From: Dehalococcoidia bacterium
GTDB lineage: Bacteria; Chloroflexota; Dehalococcoidia; Dehalococcoidales; Fen-1064
Length of the DNA stretch: 6,836 nt
Reading direction: 5' to 3'
Assembly: GCA_003153075.1 (NCBI GenBank)
Contig: PMBW01000307.1
Coordinates: 1-6,836, forward strand
In this document: piece after piece, positions 6,473-6,836 of the stretch
How positions within the stretch are numbered: the first letter of the stretch is position 1
Layout of the letters: each line of letters starts with the position of its first letter
Notes under the pieces: generated by a model
Told to the model about the DNA's origin: nothing
Seen by the model: only the letters and a program-made list of their open reading frames with translations
Database searches by the model: none
Program-made: the position numbers and the translations under genes

Positions 6473-6836
6473 TTATCCCTCAAACTTGTAGCCGACACCC
6501 CTCACCGTAATTAACAGCCCGGGCTCTTCGGAATTTTCTTCTATTTTTTCTCTAAGCCACCTGATATGAACGTCCACAGTCCGTGTGTCTCCGGAATAAT
6601 CATATCCCCAGACCTTTTCTAATAACTGGTCGCGGCTGAATACTAATCCCTTGTTGCCGGCCAAGAATGCGAGCAGATCGAATTCCTTCGGGGAGAGATT
6701 TACCGGCACTCCCTTTCGCTTAATCAAATGATGCAGAATATCAACTTCAATGTCGCCGAATATAAGCGGAGTCTCCGGCACAACCGTTTGAATCTCCATT
6801 CGCCGCAGCGTCGCACGGATTCTTGCCATCAGTTCT
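6473..6836 (-). CDS. phoP: OmpR/PhoB-family response regulator, C-terminal part (5' end beyond window)
   Basis: The last 120 residues are visible. The frame continues upstream of the first ATG (6829) as Glu-Leu, so that ATG is internal: ELMARIRATLRR is the usual linker entry of OmpR-family regulators. The remainder is a winged-helix DNA-binding domain with the family landmarks LSPKEFDLLAFL, SRDQLLEKVWGYDY, the recognition helix around TRTVDVHIRWLREKIE, and the terminal wing ITVRGVGYKFEG. The receiver domain with its phospho-accepting aspartate is outside the window. It is followed one base later by phoR, the usual regulator-kinase order, and the Pho box downstream of phoR is its likely target. 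The name phoP (Gram-positive usage; phoB in Proteobacteria) rests on context, since this domain alone cannot separate PhoP from WalR-like or ResD-like paralogues. Confidence 0.88.
   Translation of the reverse strand, partial: ELMARIRATLRRMEIQTVVPETPLIFGDIEVDILHHLIKRKGVPVNLSPKEFDLLAFLAGNKGLVFSRDQLLEKVWGYDYSGDTRTVDVHIRWLREKIEENSEEPGLLITVRGVGYKFEG
6477..6481 (-). promoter_or_regulatory. Ribosome-binding site that sets the phoR start
   Basis: GAGGG on the minus strand lies inside the last codons of the response regulator gene, 5 bases before GTG 6471. It supports the 586-residue PhoR over the form starting at 6498 and implies translational coupling of regulator and kinase. Confidence 0.6.

Noticed and set aside
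6827..6829. ATG as the true start of the response regulator, making a short regulator-only DNA-binding protein
   Set aside because: The frame stays open upstream with Glu-Leu, and ELMARIRATLRR is the standard linker into the DNA-binding domain, so the gene is cut by the window edge rather than short.

Overview
The window is one strand-coherent block: every gene I can support lies on the minus strand, so transcription runs from the right edge (6836) to the left edge (1). The content is a phosphate-starvation (Pho) locus. Several signs suggest a Firmicutes-type bacterium (Clostridia or Negativicutes seem most likely): strong GGAG/GGAGGAG ribosome-binding sites, GTG starts, a PhoR with an extracytoplasmic sensor domain plus HAMP and PAS domains, and a Pho box built from TTAACA-like hexamers at 11-bp spacing. 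The lineage is an inference; another phylum, such as Chloroflexi, cannot be excluded.

Layout in transcription order: (1) the C-terminal part of an OmpR/PhoB-family response regulator, cut by the right edge; (2) the phoR sensor histidine kinase, one base after the regulator's stop; (3) a 116-bp regulatory gap with a four-repeat Pho box, a perfect 11-bp inverted repeat that includes the phoR stop codon, and a -10-like element; (4) mgsA, methylglyoxal synthase; (5) pstC, (6) pstA, (7) pstB and (8) phoU, tightly packed (17-bp gap, 4-bp overlap, about 2-17 bp, 21 bp); (9) after 111 bp of AT-rich DNA, a GTG-started radical SAM protein gene, cut by the left edge.

Proposed working: PhoR and the regulator sense phosphate limitation, and the regulator binds the Pho box to drive mgsA-pstC-pstA-pstB-phoU. 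PstC and PstA form the membrane channel, PstB is the ATPase, and PhoU is the negative modulator and chaperone-like partner. The periplasmic or lipoprotein phosphate-binding protein PstS, which usually precedes pstC, is absent from the operon. In its place is mgsA, whose product converts dihydroxyacetone phosphate to methylglyoxal and free phosphate. The most interesting point is therefore an apparent coupling of phosphate import to release of phosphate from a glycolytic intermediate under one Pho-controlled promoter. No RNA genes, CRISPR arrays, insertion sequences or phage elements were seen.
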